Shown here: in pieces, positions 1 to 11,282 of the stretch
Position numbering within the stretch: position 1 is the first letter of the stretch
Layout of the letters: each line of letters begins with the position of its first letter
Assembly: GCA_038503075.1 (NCBI GenBank)
Contig: JBCAML010000007.1
Span: 248,001 to 312,000 of the forward strand
Direction of reading: 5' to 3'
Length of the DNA stretch: 64,000 nt
Source: Gyromitra esculenta
Taxonomy: Eukaryota; Ascomycota; Pezizomycetes; Pezizales; Discinaceae
Notes under the pieces: generated by a model
Told to the model about the DNA's origin: nothing
Seen by the model: only the letters and a program-made list of their open reading frames with translations
Databases searched by the model: none
Made by a program: the position numbers and the translations under genes

Positions 1-142
1 TACTGCTACGACAAAACTTTTTATTGCAGTCGCAATATCTACAACCCATCTATTCTATTCTACCCCGCCACCTCCAAAAACCCAAAAGAGCCTCCCCCCC
101 AAAAAAAAGAAGAAAAAAAAGGCTATTTACAACCCAAATCTA

Positions 143-3100
143 TCACGAAACACTCCACACATCCAAGCCCACCCCCGCCACAACCACCCATCCTTTTCCT
201 TTTCCTTCCCCTCCGTCCTCCATGCCCACCTCCCCATCTTCCACAACTCGCTGCACGCCCACAGCCCCCGCCACATCCGCAACACTTGTATACCCTTCCT
301 CAACACGCACGATCTCCACCTCCCCGTGTACGTAGCGCACATCCCACACTCTAGCCATCTGGTCCACGCCAGCCGTAACCACCCTGCCACCAAGCCTCAA
401 AACCGCCGTAACAGCAGACGCATGTGCCCTCGGCAGCACCCACGTCTTGACCTCCATCTCCCCCGTCTTCGTGTCCGTGTCCGTGTCCGTCGTCTGCGCT
501 GCTGGTACAACAACCCGCGTAACAGCGAATGCACAGTCGTCGCCGCCGCTCAGTATCTCGATACAGCTTCCGTCTGCCGCGACCGAGGCCGACATCGCTT
601 TGATCCCGGACTGGTGCACGGCCTTCGAGAACGCGGGGGCGGGCAGGGAGAGGGTGGTTTTTTTGTTTTCGGGGCTCTTGTTCTTCTTTTTGCGTTTTTT
701 CTTCTGCGAGGGTGTGAGTGGGACGAGCGTTAAGTGTGTAGTGGTGGTGATGATGGTGGTGGTGATGTTGAAGTGGGAGAGCAGGGCGGATATGTTCCAT
801 GCGGTGATGTGGCCGTCTGTGGATGCTACCAGGAGGTGTATTTGCGAGCGGAGCAGGGTGAGGGTGCAGTGCAGGAGACAGCAGGACTTGTAGGCGCCGC
901 GTATGAGCAGGGTGAATGTTTTAGTGGAGATGTTGTAGTTGTAGATCTGTTGTGTATGGTTAGTAGGAGTAGGAAGAAGAGTGGAGAGAGAGAGAATCCC
1001 CGGGGGGAGGGGGGACCTTGATAGTACTGTCGCTGTAAACCATAGCGATTATAAACCCGATCGCTTCTCGGGCTTCTCCATCGCTGTACAGTGATGCTAG
1101 ATCGAACCCACATATTCTCAGATCACCGCCTTCTTCGCTGACCGGACACTTTGCCTCTTCCACCACGCCCAGGCTCCCTGCTAGCGGCCGCACCCGCCAT
1201 ACGAAAAACTCCTCTGCTCCACCACTGGAGAATAGCCACCGCCCACACGCAGACCACACGAGGTGCTGCACGCCCGTGGTATGTCTCTTGAACACCGCCA
1301 CGCTCTGCACTTTCCCGGTACTTGCGTCGAGCTGCGAGAGCCGGATAACGGTGTCTTCGGCGCCTGTCGCCAGAACGCGCTGATCGGGCGATACCGCGAT
1401 CGCCTTCATCTCGCGCCCATGCAGGCCTTGCTGGAGCACTCGCTGCTTCGTGAGCGGGGTGCGGGCAATATGGACCTGCTCTAGTAAGCGAGTGATACTC
1501 CGTGACGTCCGAGTGAGAGCTGGTGCAGCAACATACCTTCGACGCCTTGGTCCACACGACCCAGCCCTCGCCTTCGCCGCCGGGCGGCCAGTAGAAGCCC
1601 CAGGCTCTGTGCGCGCCCCCGCACTCCACGAGCGCAACTTCGCACCCCGCGTCTTGGTCCCACACGAAGAAGCTTTTCCCGCGGAACCCGTAGAGCACCA
1701 GTTTCTCGGTCCCTGCCACAACGCCCTCGACAACGCTGCCCATCCCCGGCTTCGCGGAGTGCAGAACCACCATCTTCATCTTACCGCCGCCGCCGCCCTC
1801 CCGGGCCGCGAAGGAGAGGATGGAGTATCCTCCGTTGCGCCCCGTGGTTACCACGCCCACGGCTTTACACTCGATCCCCGTGACCGCGTCCCCGCCGTGC
1901 ACCACCCCGCTCCAGCACCCCAGCAGCGCGCCAGAAAACGCATACACGGCAACAGCGCCGTGTCTAGATCCTAGGATTGCGAATCCAGCAGCACAATCAA
2001 CGCCCATGCTCGTAACCACAAACCTCTTCTTCGCGCCCTCCTCCCGCGGGGGTGGGGCCAGCGCCACCGTCTCCCGCACCGCCAGCTCCCGGTCCAGGAA
2101 ATGCAGCACGAACCCCGCGTCCCCCGAGAGCGACGTCGTGAGGAGCATATACAGTCCGCGCGCCGTGTCCGTTGCGGTCCACACACCGCCTACCTTCCCG
2201 CCGCCGCTCTGCGCATCGAACCATACTTGCGCTCCGTCGTCGACCCGGTACACACACACCTTCCCGCCCCCATCGCCGAGCGCTATGACCCCCGCGTCGC
2301 GCCACGCGGCAATAACGCTCCAGCTCCGCAGCGCGGCAATGGACACGAGCAGCGACCAGGTTCGCGTGGAGAGGGCGTATAGCAGCAGGTCGCCTTGCAC
2401 CGTCGTCGCTACGAACCTATTGCTGTCGAGCACTGCGTACGCTTTGACCGCGCTGCTGCTTATGGTTGCTGCGTCGTATACTTCTTGTTCGTCGTTGTCG
2501 TCGTCGTCGTACTCGATCAGTCCTACTCTTCCGTCGGCGCCCCCGGTGGCGAGGAGCGAGTGCTGTTGCTGTTGTTGTTGTTGTTGTGGTGGTGGTGGGG
2601 CGAGGGCGTACGACCAGATGTGTTTGCCGCTGTGCAGCAGATGCGTAGCCGTGTTGACGAGCGTGTGGCCGTCGAAGCGCCAGAAGCGGGACGTGAGGTC
2701 TTCGGATATGGACACGAGGTGTGCGGTCTTGCCGGGGACGAACTGGACGCCCCAGATGCGCGCGGTGTGGGCCCAGCCGATGGCGATACAGGAGCCGGGG
2801 GAGTGGGTGAAGCCGGTGGAGGAGGGGGTGGAGGTGGAGGTGGAGGTGGAAGTAGAGGTGGAGGGGAGGGCGGTGATGTCCCAGAGGCGGACTGTGCGGT
2901 CGTCGCTGCAGGATGCGAGGTAGCGGGCGCCGGAGGACGGGGGGGAGATGGCGACGGAGAAGATGGAGCCCTCGTGGCCTGTGAGACGGTAGTGGAGAGC
3001 CGGGTCTGCGGCTGTGTCCTCGGTAGTGGCGGGGACGGGGACGGACCAGACCAGGATCTCGCCGAACACGGTGCCGGCGGCGACGAGGATGCGGTCTGGC

Positions 3101-3625
3101 AGCGGGTGGATGTGTGCAGAATACAGCATGCATCGCTCGCCGCTCGCCACGCTGGTCCAGCCGGTGTAGGGGCTGAAGAGCAGCAGCGCATTGTGTGCTG
3201 TGATCACCGCCACACGCGGGATCCCGCCGTGCACGGATGGGAGGAAGCAGGCGTGGAACACCCAGTCTGGCGCGGGGATCTCGCGGAGGGGGGGGCGCTG
3301 CAGTGCCAGCAGCGACGACACGGACGCGATTGAGATGCTGCGGCCGCCCCAGAAGAGGACGTGGGGCGCGAGGTGGGAGAGGGCGATGCCATGGATGCGT
3401 TCGCGCGCGAAGATGCGCCGTGTTTTTGCTGGCGCGGGGGCGGACGGGGAGGGGGCGAGGATGCGGACGAAGGGGCCTTCGCCGGCGAGCAAGAGGAGGG
3501 AATTGTCAGGGAGGGCGTGGAATGCGAGGGAGGTTATGGGGGAGGAGTTGGCGATGTGCTAGGCTGGTTAGTCTGGGGCGGACAGTTGGGGCAGACGGGG
3601 AATGTACCTGCAGATGTGGCCCCAT
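143..3625 (-). CDS. RTT10: WDR6/Rtt10-type WD40 protein, cofactor of tRNA wobble 2'-O-methylation
   Basis: Four exons: 3625-3608, 3558-1537, 1475-1017 and 946-143, giving 1100 aa, the usual length of the WDR6 family. The tiny first exon (MGPHLQ) splices in frame into a start typical of the family (HIANSSPITSLAFHALPDNS). WD40 repeats run along the whole protein; a clear one sits at about residues 198-233 and ends in DRTVRLWD. The C-terminus keeps the family signature HQSGI followed by a last blade. Known role of the family: yeast Rtt10/Trm734 and human WDR6 pair with Trm7/FTSJ1 to methylate position 34 of certain tRNAs in the cytosol; yeast Rtt10 is also linked to endosomal recycling. Low-complexity inserts are a Ser-Thr run near residue 240 and eight Gln near 331. 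The third intron has an unusual donor, AAG|GTCCCC, but the join across it (STIK|IYNYN) fits the family. It is divergent from the KMT6 gene. Confidence 0.93.
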
Positions 3626-4229
3626 TGTGATTTGTCGGGGAGGATGTGTGGGAGGGGATCCTCATCCGGCGGTGGGATTTGGTGTTTTCTTTTTCGTTGC
3701 TGTGGGGCTGCGGGGCGAGTGGATCGGGAATAGCGGGCGGGAGCGTGGCAGCAGAATAGTAGATGGCAGTAGCAATAGTAGGGCAGCAGCAGGGCAGCAG
3801 TAGGGCAGCAACAGTAGGGGGCAACAGTAGGGACAGTAACAGTAGGGCAGCAGTAGCGAGCAACAGTAGCGAGGCACACGGCTAATAGGCAGCAATAGTA
3901 GCAGACGCTGGCCAACGAACAGACCGGCAGCATCGCGTCCCCCAAGCCAGCCAATGGATCTCGCGTTCTCTCCCTCGCCCTCCTCCCTCGCCCTTCTCCT
4001 GTCCGCCAATTGAACAGTAAATAGCCATCTCGTTCCTCTGTCTCTATTCTCGTCTGTCTCTGTCTGTCTGTCTCTCTGTCTGTCTCTCTCTGTCCCTCTC
4101 TGTCTCTGCTTTGCAGTCTCCAGCCAATCCTTCTCGTGCTGCATCGGCCGATTGACGTCCCAGGTATGCATCTCCACCCCCCGTCGCCCTCCCTCCCCGG
4201 TTCCCCATTCTACGCCCACCCCACCCCCA
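3626..4229. promoter_or_regulatory. shared upstream region of the divergent RTT10 and KMT6 genes
   Basis: About 600 bp between the two start codons. It holds an imperfect AGCAGTAGGG repeat (listed separately) and, at about 4036-4115, a long CT-rich tract ending in tttgcag. The tract could be a pyrimidine-rich fungal core promoter or the 3' end of a leader intron of the methyltransferase gene. I see no TATA box at a convincing distance. Confidence 0.5.
3748..3893. repeat. imperfect GCAGTAGGGCA / AACAGTAGGG microsatellite
   Basis: About a dozen imperfect copies of a 9-12-base unit (agcagtaggg, caacagtaggg, agtagcgagc) lie in the divergent promoter, just upstream of the RTT10 start. Open frames through it are low-complexity (Leu/Cys/Tyr-rich) and are not treated as coding. 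Confidence 0.75.
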
Positions 4230-7200
4230 ATGAGCAATCCCAGGAAGCCCACCCAGCAATGGAGCTGGAGCGCCGCCGGCACTCGCTGGTCCTCGCGCAA
4301 ACCCTCCTCCTCGCGTTCCTCCGCCCCCGATCCCCCCGCCTTCTCCGAGCCGTCCCCAGCTAACCCCCCGCCCCCGCCGCCCGCCACAGACGCGATGGCG
4401 AACCGGCGCACGCGAACCACAAACTCCCTCACGCCGTCCCTCCGCCCGCCCTCCTCCCCCGGCAAAACCTCCTCCTCCCTCTCCCCCGCCCCGACCTCCC
4501 CCGCCCCCCCGCCCCCCCGCACCAACATCGAGATCTACAACGCGCGCCGCAAACGCGCCGACCCCGACCTCGACGCCAAAGCCGACGCCACCCGCTCCCT
4601 GCTCCACCGCTACCTGGCCGAGATGCAGAAGACCCACGCCTACATCGTCAAGTCCACGCTCGCCGCCGCGCGCCTCGACCTGAACGCGCGCGCCCCCACG
4701 GCCTACGACGCCGTCTCCCCGTTCGCCCACATGAAGGGCATCGAGATCCCCGCCGCCGAAGCCAAGGAGCGCAAGTGCGAGACGGGCCGCTTCGCCCTCC
4801 GCTTCCACGGGAAGGTGGTCGAGCAGAAGATACTCGTGCCGGCCACCACGAGCGTTACCCCGCGCGACCTCGCGCAGATGCCGAAATACCACAGCTACAC
4901 CACGCTGCGCAACAACATCCTCGCGGAGGACGACGAGGTCATGCGCTATTTCCCGTACTTTGGCGAGGACGCCGAGGAGGACGAGATCAGCCAGCTGAAT
5001 CTCGAGGAAACGTTCGTCGACAGAACTAAAGCGTCTGCTGAGGACGGCCGGAAGAACGAATGTACATCACTACACTCTACCATACCTCCCCCCCCCCATA
5101 CCACTGCTGCTGTGCTGACTAGATAGACGCCGCAATGTACACCACCTTCCTCCTCCCCTTCCTTGCCGACCACGCCGTCTCCCTCGCCGCAGTAACAGCC
5201 TACCTCATCGGCCCGCGCGTCCGCAACGAGCTCGTCCGCCGCGAAGCCCTGCCCGACGACTTCGACTTCGACGACCCGAAGGTGCGTTCCTGCCGCGACG
5301 CCCTCGGCGCCGCCACGGCGAGCGACGAGCTCGACCGCGCAGAGCCCGTGTGCAGGGTGTGGAAGCAGGAAACCGGCATCAGTCTGTGGGAGGTGGTGAA
5401 GCGCGTGGACGCTACCGTGCGGGATAGTATTGCGCCTGCCAGGGTCAAGGTGGAGGGAGGCGGCGGCGGCGGCGGAGGTGGGGGAGGTGGGGGAGGGAAA
5501 GGAGAGGTGGGGGGTGGAGGGAATCCGGCGCCGTTTAGTCTGGAGAGCTATGCGGCGCTGAATTGTTTATTGTGTTTTATGTAAGTGCTCTGATGGTAGG
5601 GGGGGTTGGGGGGGCAGAGCTAATGGGACAGGCACGAGTGTCCGTTTCATGTTAATAAGGACCATGACCGCCTGGCGATGGCGCAGGCGGAGGATGCGAA
5701 CGATGGCCGCGTGAGTAAGAAGGATAATACCATCATACTGAAGCTGGCGACGAACGTGCCGGGGTGGGCGGCGATGAGCAAAGGCGGAACGAGGGATCCG
5801 TGGGGTGGGGAGAATGGGGGCTGCTCAGACGGATGCTTTTTGAAGGGGGATAATGCCGAGACTGCGGTTACGGGGGAGTGGTCTGCGGCCCAGATTGCGC
5901 TGCTGAGGAGCAGCGCGGGGGTGTTGAAGAATAATGCCCGCTGTGCATGTTTAATTGCTAGTATTATCAACAAGCCCTGTGCAGAAGTACTCCCCCTCCC
6001 CACAGCTTTCATCCAGGGCTGCAGCAGCTAACAAGTCTAGATTAACCGCCAACTCCTACTCGAGAACCTCCTCACCCCTGCAAATCCCACCAAACCAGCC
6101 CTCACCACCCTCCCCGAAGAGCCCTCCAGAAACCTCAAACGCAAGAAGCCAATGATCCCCCCCATCCCCGGCTACCCCCCCGACTGCCACCTAACCCACA
6201 CCCACGAAAAACGCACCGCCTTCCAGGCCTGCCGCCACCTCGGCCACTGCTCCGAGACCTGCCCATGCGTAATCTCCCACGTCACCTGCGAGAAATCATG
6301 CATCTGCTCCCCCTCCTGTCCCCGTCGGTGGCGCGGCTGCGCCTGCAAGCGCGAGGGCCGCGCCTGCACCAAGGAGAGCTGCATCTGCGTGAAGGCCAAC
6401 CGCGAATGCGACGTCGACCTCTGCCACTCCTGCGGCGCCACGGACGCGCTCGACCCCATGAACCGGTACAACGACCGCCACCACCACCACCACCGCGACG
6501 GGTGCCAGAACGTGTGGCTGCAGCGCGACATGCCGAAGCGCACGCTGCTCGGCCGCTCCGCGGTCGCCGGGTTCGGCCTGTTCATGGGCGAGGACGTCAA
6601 GGCGGGCGCGTTCCTCGGCGAATACAAAGGCGAGGTGATTACCAGCGACGAAGCCGACCGGCGCGGCAAGCTCTACGACAAGCGCGGCGTCAGCTTCCTC
6701 TTCAACCTCAACCTCAACCAGGTCATCGATGCCACGCGCGCGGGCAACAAGTTCCGCTACGTCAACCACTCGGGCAAGCGCCCGAACTGCGGCGCCAAAG
6801 TGCTCATGGCGGGCTGCACGCACCGCATCGGCATGTTCGCGCGCCGCGACCTCAAGGCGGGGGAAGAACTGTTCTTTGATTACGGGTACAACAACAAGCA
6901 GGTCAAGTTCGTGCAGAAGGAGTTTGAGCCCCCGGAGTTTGTCCCGCCGGGCGCGAACCCGGAGAAGAAGCGCCGCCGTGTCGCGAAGAAGAAGGATCTG
7001 GACTACCTCAAGGGCGGGAAAGGCACCACCGAGCGCAGCAGGGCTCGGGCCACAGGGAGCTCGAGCGCCGCTGTGGCTGCGCTTAGAGGAGGCGGGACTA
7101 CGACGGTTACTACGACCATCACGAGCACTGTGCCTGCTATGGCGTCGGTGCCGGCTGGTGGCACGGTGCCGGCGGCGGCGGCGGTGGGTAAGACGGTGAC

Positions 7201-7546
7201 TATGACTACGGTGGCGACGGCCAGTACGGTTGTGGAGAAACCGATCCGCGTGGTGAAGAGCGCGGAGTATGTGCAGGATAGCGAAGAGGACTCGGAGGAG
7301 GATCTGGGACAGGAGGATGAAGGTACTGAGGCGGAGGCGGAGGAGGAGGAGGAGATTGGCGGGGAAGAAGAAGAGGTAGATGAGGAGTATGAACCGGATA
7401 CGGAGGAGAATCCGGTGATAGATGTGATTGAGGTTAGCAGCGATGGAAACGAAGATGAGGACGAGGATGAGGACGAGGACGAAGACGACGAGCCGCCGAG
7501 GAGACCGAGAGGGAGAGGAGGGGTGAAGAGAGTGAGGTCTCGTTAG
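4230..7546 (+). CDS. KMT6: Polycomb-type histone H3K27 methyltransferase (EZH2/KMT6)
   Basis: Four exons: 4230-5061, 5127-5580, 5632-5986 and 6041-7546, giving 1048 aa. The start is the first in-frame ATG; the open frame reaches back to a TTG at 4152. Domains: a divergent N-terminal half with the EZH2-like motif PYFGEDAEEDE near residue 250; a Cys-rich CXC/pre-SET region at about 611-705; a SET domain at about 713-834 with GEYKG, NHS..PNC and ELFFDYGY, the cofactor and catalytic motifs. There is no post-SET zinc cluster, as is normal for EZH2. A basic patch (KKRRR, about 856) is a likely nuclear signal. The tail is strongly acidic and contains VIDVIEV next to acidic residues. Family role: catalytic subunit of PRC2, which places H3K27me3 to silence facultative heterochromatin. 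A Gly-only run near residue 390 comes from a GGC/GGT microsatellite. The family call rests on the CXC plus SET order and motifs. Confidence 0.94.
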
Positions 7547-8821
7547 CCGGGGGGAGAACAATACGTAGGTTCTATCATTACAGCATCGTGTCATTGATGG
7601 AAAGAGGGTATTTTGTGTTGCATCAGCAAGTAGGCGTTTTTTTTTTGCTACATGTAGCTTTGAGGGCTTATATATTTTTTTGCTTTAGAGGTTGTATATA
7701 TATTCTGTACAATACTATTTTTGAGATCACGATCCGTGTGTGCATTTAGAGAAAATACCTTATAACTGAGCTCTTCTAAGAACTCTATCTGATCTGATAC
7801 TAGTATAGTCTGAATCACCAAATATGACTCGGTTCCATTGCGACTCGAAGGGGAATTGCAGTTATATTTCACGCAGCCGGAAACGACATGGAGTCTATCC
7901 GGGTGGGGTGGGTTTGGGGATATCATTCCTACAATAGATCAATGCCGCCTAGACGTACTCACTCATCCGTGGGATCCGCAGTGGTTGTCAAGACCGCCAA
8001 GCCTCTCCAGAGTAGCGTCATGAGACAGCATATAAAGCCCCCAAATCACTTACATACATATCGCCTCTCTCTCATACTTAAAAACCAGTTTTTTCTAAAG
8101 CTCGTCTCTGTGCGTTTGCTTCGTGTATTGTGATCCTCAATTCTTGACGCTTGGGTACTTCATATCTAGTTCACTGCCCTCCTACTCGAGATGACTTCTA
8201 TGATCTGCCTCTGGTCTGACGAGCTACATATCCTGAGCGAAGGGACCATGTCCCACGTGCCTAGAGCACTGAGAATAGTGAGTTTTGGTCCTGTAAAACT
8301 TACTCAAGTACCAAGTGACAGGTTTTTAGCTCATACTAGTAGTCAGACTCGATGCTCTAGGTATCCCTTGGGAAAAGGTTAATCTTGGATCTGATTGGTT
8401 GATCGATCTGACGAATGATTTTTGATAACGTCCCTGCAGAACGTCGAGAAGCCTCAACCCAATACCATGAGCTATTCACTGCTAGGCGCTCATCTAGCCG
8501 TTGCCGCGAGGCGGTGTGAGAGCCCTGATGAGACCTTCTAATGAGTGAAGGATGCTATGCACTAGGTATCAGTCTACGTTGGTTGGTAAAATCTTGAGAT
8601 CTAGGCAAGCTTAGGTCCCTCGAGAGAAGGGCTGCACCGCTGCCTGGTCACATATTTACCCCAACACCCGTGGTATACGGAGCTGGAATCCACTGTTCTA
8701 GCGATACCAAATGAACCAACTATGTTTGAACTGAGGCTTTGCTTTGCTGGCAGCGCTCGTAGGGATTGGCAAAAAATGGATGGAGTCTCCTCCCCAGACG
8801 ACCTTCAATCGATCACAGGAG
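7547..8821. other. intergenic, no gene seen
   Basis: This is the 3' flank of KMT6 followed by AT-richer sequence. Short open frames here lack homology signals and mostly start at non-ATG codons. Confidence 0.6.
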
Positions 8822-10122
8822 TTTAGTCTTCGCCATCACGATTGACCCTTTGTCGATAACTGCTTCGATACTTGCTCTTTTATCTGCGGGTAAAAAGGTT
8901 TGCCAGTTCATCGACAGTGCTTACTCTGCATCCAGCGGTGTGCATGATCTAACACGCGAGCTCCGGGAATTCTGTTCTGTGCTTGAAGACCTGGAAAAGA
9001 GTTTCGGCAGTAACACACGGCATAAAGAGCTATGGTTGAGGTTACAGGATGTCCTTAATAGTTGTATGGAACGGTTTTAGCAACTACAGGCGTTTGTCAA
9101 TATCCATGCAATTAGGGCGAGCGATGGATTCTTTTTGCGACAACGGAAACGAATAAGGTGGTCCTTCCAGGAGAAGGAGATCACGTATCTAAGAGGTCAA
9201 TTGGAGGCACATAAATCAACCTTGAATATCGCTTTATTAGTGTCAACGCACTAAGCACTATATCTCAACATTCCCCTTTTGCTACTGTGGTTTTTTTCAT
9301 CTAATAGCTCTCCTAGTTTTCTAAAGTACGGAAACAATGTCGGCCAAAGATGCTATAGACAAAATCGGTGAAACACTAGAAGATGTTTTGCAAAGGCACC
9401 TTCTAGACGGTGATCGAAACAGCGTTGTAGCAGAAGTTTCATCGAATATTATTCTGCAAAGATACCTCTCCAGCGCATCCTCAGTCTTTTCTTCGAGACC
9501 AACATCTCCTGTTGATGAAGGACGAGTCGGTTTAGAAGGCATTATGGAAGAAAGAGAGGAGACACAAGATCTTCCTAGCCCAGCCTCAAAATCTCATAAC
9601 CCCAAGGCTATTGAGACATCCCAGGAAGAGGGCGAGGACGGCGGCGAGGCATCGGTGAGACAGATCGTGGAGTTGCTCCTACAAAAAGATATCGATGTCA
9701 ATACTTAGGGTTTGTTGTACGGTAGTGCCTTGCAGATAGCGGCCCGTGAAGGCCACGAAGAGATGTTGCAGCTACTTCTAGAGAAAGGGGCCGGTATCGC
9801 AATTCAGAGTGGAGTTTTCGATAGCGCCTTGTCAGCAGCAGCCTATAGAGGCCACAAATCGATTGTGCAGCTGCTCTTAAAGAGGGGTGTCAATGTCAAT
9901 GCTAGAAGCGGGGCGTACGATAACGCCTTGCAAGCAGCAATCCATGGAGGCCATGAACCGATCGTGCAGTTGCTCTTGGAGAATGGAGCTGATGTCAACG
10001 CTCGGAGTGCAAGGGGTGGTAACGCCTTAGATATAGCAACCGAGCATGGGAAATACTCGATTAAGAATTTGCTCTTGAGATGGGACACAAAACAGCTCAA
10101 CGACGGAGGGAAACCGAGTTAA
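8822..10122 (+). pseudogene. broken STAND/NLR-like gene: fungal N-terminal domain plus ankyrin repeats
   Basis: The first block (about 8830-9254) encodes a typical fungal STAND N-terminal domain beginning near IDPLSITASILALL, without an in-frame ATG in the expected place. It is broken by TAG at 9078-9080, but the same frame continues with family-like sequence to TAA at 9252. A second block starts at ATG 9337 and leads into ankyrin repeats. The frame is cut by TAG at 9706-9708 in the middle of a repeat (DVNT, stop, then YGSALQIAAREGHEE) and continues through three more ankyrin repeats to 10122. An intron ending near 9326 (ctaaag) could join the blocks, but the two TAG codons cannot easily be spliced out. 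There is no room for a NACHT ATPase domain, so it was either deleted or never present. Relatives act in nonself recognition and programmed cell death. Both stops could arise from CAG by C-to-T change. Confidence 0.75.
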
Positions 10123-11282
10123 AGCAGGAAATGAACGAACCCTCGAACTAACGATGAGATAACGAGCACTACCTCCCGATATTGCACTCGTTGCTCAAAT
10201 CCAGCTCCCAGTCTGATGTCTGCCTGCTGAAGGGAATCTTTGTTTTATTTTTAACGCTGCAGGAGATATGGTGTTTTTATGCCCATTTTTAATGCCCATT
10301 TTTCATGTTTTCATAGGTTGCTGTGCTATGAGTTATATTCTGGGCTATTCTAGGCTATTCTGGTGTGCGTTTGCGGATCTTGGGATTTTCTATGGTTGAA
10401 ATTTTTATCTATACATTCTGCACTAGGACTAAAGTTTTCGCAAATGGATGTTTTACACCGGAAGGAGCAAATTTGACCATGTCGAAAACACAACCCACAG
10501 TGTGCGAAGAGAAATAAGAATTAACAGGAGTTTCGAAAAATACCTCTCCAGTGTCCGGCAAGACTTTCCAGATTTTTAAATACCCCGGAGGCGGGGGGTA
10601 TTTGCTCACCCTCTCTGTAAACGTTTCCTCGACTATCTCAGACCAAGCCTATTTCTCCAGAGCATTATTTGAAGACGTATAACTCCGACAAAATAAAGGC
10701 ACGAGGCACTGACCTTTGCGCCAGGGATCAAAAAAGCTGGGCACAAGATAGGATTCCACAGTGAAGCCTGCGTATTAAAACGCACCCTAAATATCACCGA
10801 GTGATATTTCATGACCACGAAAACCTCAGGGAAATAACATAGTTGAAAAACTCAATTCTTATCTATAGTTTCCACTACCAAGCCCAACCCGCCTGAAACT
10901 CACTCAGCACAAGACTATCAGAAATATTGAAAAGCGGGGGGAAGATGCCACGCTTCGCATTCACTGCTACAGTACAATAATGCGATGTACTACTCTGCCC
11001 CTCCACGCGCGCTGCCGTTCACCGCTAAACACCTTACCTTCACGGTACAACCCCAACCCAACATAAAACAGACTTCCTCATCTCATGCTTAGCCTACCAC
11101 CAAATACATCCTAAACTCCAAGCCAAGCCGGGCCAAACCAACTAGAGCAACAAAAAAAAAGTTGTACCTTTTTTAGAACACAAAGAAAACATGCTACTAA
11201 TATATACATTAATCCCTCCTTTTTCCCTTTTGACCCACGCCCCGACTACTCAAGCAACCAACCAACCGATCGACCGACCGAC
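10123..11282. other. intergenic, no gene seen
   Basis: AT-rich sequence between the ankyrin pseudogene and the stop codon of the ZZ/EF-hand gene. Part of the right end is the likely 3' UTR of that gene. No RNA gene or repeat was recognised. Confidence 0.55.

Noticed and set aside
1820..2923. Long plus-strand frames over RTT10
   Set aside because: Antisense shadows of a GC-rich exon whose minus-strand reading has WD40 repeats.
3662..4528. Extension of RTT10 upstream of 3625 through long minus-strand frames
   Set aside because: The frame of the chosen ATG has a stop shortly upstream (3664), and the longer frames are microsatellite-encoded.
4044..4892. Long minus-strand open frame (about 280 codons) over the KMT6 5' part
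   Set aside because: It lies opposite a clear coding exon, is Gly/Arg/Gly-Glu low-complexity and has no family signal; a shadow of GC-rich coding DNA.
6296..7594. 432-codon minus-strand open frame opposite the SET domain exon
   Set aside because: The plus strand encodes the SET and CXC motifs; the antisense frame is Arg/His/Ala-rich and meaningless.
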